A stretch of DNA of 64,000 bases from positions 1,102,597 to 1,166,596 of the forward strand of contig VWZF01004873.1 in the NCBI GenBank assembly GCA_013396755.1, in the 5' to 3' direction. The translations under genes were made by a program, and so were the position numbers. Origin of the DNA: Sclerurus mexicanus (lineage: Eukaryota; Chordata; Aves; Passeriformes; Furnariidae). The notes below the pieces were generated by a model. It searched no databases, had not been told where the DNA came from, and worked only from the letters and a program-made list of their open reading frames with translations. Below are positions 62,551 to 64,000 of this stretch, piece after piece (within the stretch, counting starts at the first letter, position 1; each line of letters begins with the position of its first letter).

Positions 62551-64000
62551 GATGGAAACATTCTCACATATTTCAAGAGTGACATCTCTTTGCGGTTTAA
62601 AAAGCAATCCTTGGTAAGCCTTGTCCTTCCTGTGGTGCCTTACAACAGGGCCACTTACACTGAATTCCCATGGCATGCAGGTAGCAGGTGCATGGCTGGA
62701 GAGGGCTGGCACACTGCTCTGAAGGGTAGAGAGTGGTCTCTCATGTCCTGTGTCTGCCATGTGCCAGGACAGGGCTTCAAGTGAACAAGGTGCCTGAGCT
62801 AGAGAAGCAATGCCCATTGTTGCTCTGGAAGTGCTGCAGAATGTGTGATTACGATATAGTGTGAGGCTGAAGCAAACACAGTTTATTTAGAAGCTTTACC
62901 TCTAGTTAATGCACGTAACAGCTGAGCTTCAGCTATGTTCACAAAATGCATCTAAACTGATGAAGTTAGACTGTTGGATCTACTTTGCCAGCTTAATTGA
63001 ATGAGTAGAGGCATAAGCAAACAAGGGAAACCTATGGGGGAAAATCTAATCTTGAGCTTGGCTTTATTCTTTGCAAAATATCTGCTCTTTCAATACGAGC
63101 TTAGAAGTTTTGGCTTGTCCAAATCCACAGTACAATGCAGCCACACCTCTAAGTAATCTTTGTTGGCTGACGTGCAAAGAACTTAATCTTACGTTTTGCA
63201 GGTTGACAAAACGTGTGTAAAATTTCATGTCTTACAGAAAACAATTCGCCTAAAGAGCTAGTTTCAAACACCTACATTTAATATTTATTGCATTGACACA
63301 GTATGCCTTATAACGGGTTGGTTTGCCCAGCAGCTGATCAGATGATGACCAGATTCCTGCTTCTCAATTCACGTGGCCAGGCAGTGATGCCATGTGGCAC
63401 TTGGCCATGGCACATTTGACCTTGGAAGGCAAGCATGGCTGTCTCTCAGGGAAGCAGAACATCTAATATTATTTACCATTGTCTTTCTAATGCAATCAAG
63501 TTTATATTCGATGCCCTTTTAGTCTCAGTGGCATTTTCTGTAATAAGTGTTTTATATTTAAAATGTAAGGAGCATCGCTGTTAAACACCAGGTCACCTTG
63601 TTTATCAGTAAGTATTAATTTTTCTGCTTTAGGGTATCTGCTTCACTTGTCTTTGTGGTTTAAATTCAGTTTGAGACCTTCAGGGACACAGTAATTGTGG
63701 ACTCCAATGGAGAGCATCAGAAAACAGGTAGTCTAGTAAAATCAAGTGCCGTGGTATATTTCTCCTTATGAGGAATACAGTCCCTCCTAATGCATTTCTT
63801 CCGTCTGTCCATTATTCTTCCTTCCCTCCATGTTGGTTTATGGGCCAAAAAGGCAGACAAACTACCAGCTCTCATTTCATGTATAACACAGGACTTGGTC
63901 TTTTAACTGATGCCATTAACTTTTCTTATTTAACTATTATTAAAGGGCAGCTTGAAAAAACTAACCTGACCCTTATTTGAAGATAGTCTACCCCTTTTAT

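Larger units (their letters stand above)
58666..64000. other. Distal intergenic or intronic region
   Basis: No confirmed gene. It holds a degraded LINE piece (about 60530-60715), a cysteine-rich ORF at 60860-61267 of unclear reality, a T/G-rich low-complexity stretch (61457-61595) and a small CR1 piece (62455-62550). It could be an intron if the exon at 58572 is real. Confidence 0.5.

Noticed and set aside
1..64000. CRISPR arrays, operons, bacterial mobile elements
   Set aside because: No such structures; the exon-intron genes and CR1 elements show this is animal nuclear DNA.

Overview
This is a vertebrate nuclear window, almost certainly from a bird. Genes are split into many short exons with standard GT-AG junctions. 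Chicken-repeat-1 (CR1) LINE tails with the usual terminus are scattered through it. The GC-rich promoters are broken by assembly gaps, as is common in avian short-read assemblies. There are no bacterial-type features. The species cannot be named from the sequence.

Layout from left to right. (1) 1-1860, minus strand: the 5' two thirds of a C-type natriuretic peptide gene, cut by the window edge inside the peptide ring. (2) 7.1-31.8 kb, minus: a complete NCAPD2 (condensin I subunit CAP-D2). Its 31 coding exons sum to 4221 nt, exactly 1407 codons. (3) 31.8-32.4 kb, plus: MRPL51 (mitochondrial ribosomal protein L51), head-to-head with NCAPD2. (4) 34.9-36.7 kb, plus: VAMP1 (synaptobrevin-1); its first exon is probably lost in a 526-bp gap. 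(5) 36.7-45.0 kb: no gene recognised. (6) 45.25-51.83 kb, minus: SCNN1A (alpha subunit of the epithelial sodium channel), 12 coding exons summing to 1872 nt, 623 aa. (7) 51.9-53.4 kb: GC-rich SCNN1A upstream region, damaged by a 140-bp gap and a 405-bp duplicate that looks like a misassembly. (8) 53.4-64 kb: no confirmed gene; CR1 copies, one candidate signal-peptide exon (58572-58665, plus) and low-complexity DNA.

The gene set matches the human 12p13.31 block (SCNN1A, LTBR, CD27, TAPBPL, VAMP1, MRPL51, NCAPD2, GAPDH) with differences. SCNN1A is inverted relative to VAMP1, no LTBR, CD27 or TAPBPL exons were recognised between VAMP1 and SCNN1A, and a CNP-type gene rather than GAPDH lies immediately downstream of NCAPD2. 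The genes do not form one pathway; they are a conserved neighbourhood of housekeeping (NCAPD2, MRPL51), neuronal (VAMP1) and epithelial or endocrine (SCNN1A, CNP) genes.

I found no wholly new system. The observations most worth checking are the CNP gene with an unusual pro-peptide, the isoleucine in the clostridial-protease site of VAMP1, the single-N placeholders that break reading frames, a probable GC-AG intron in NCAPD2, the short furin-excised tract and LPxY motif of the alpha ENaC, and the candidate secreted or receptor exon at 58.6 kb.
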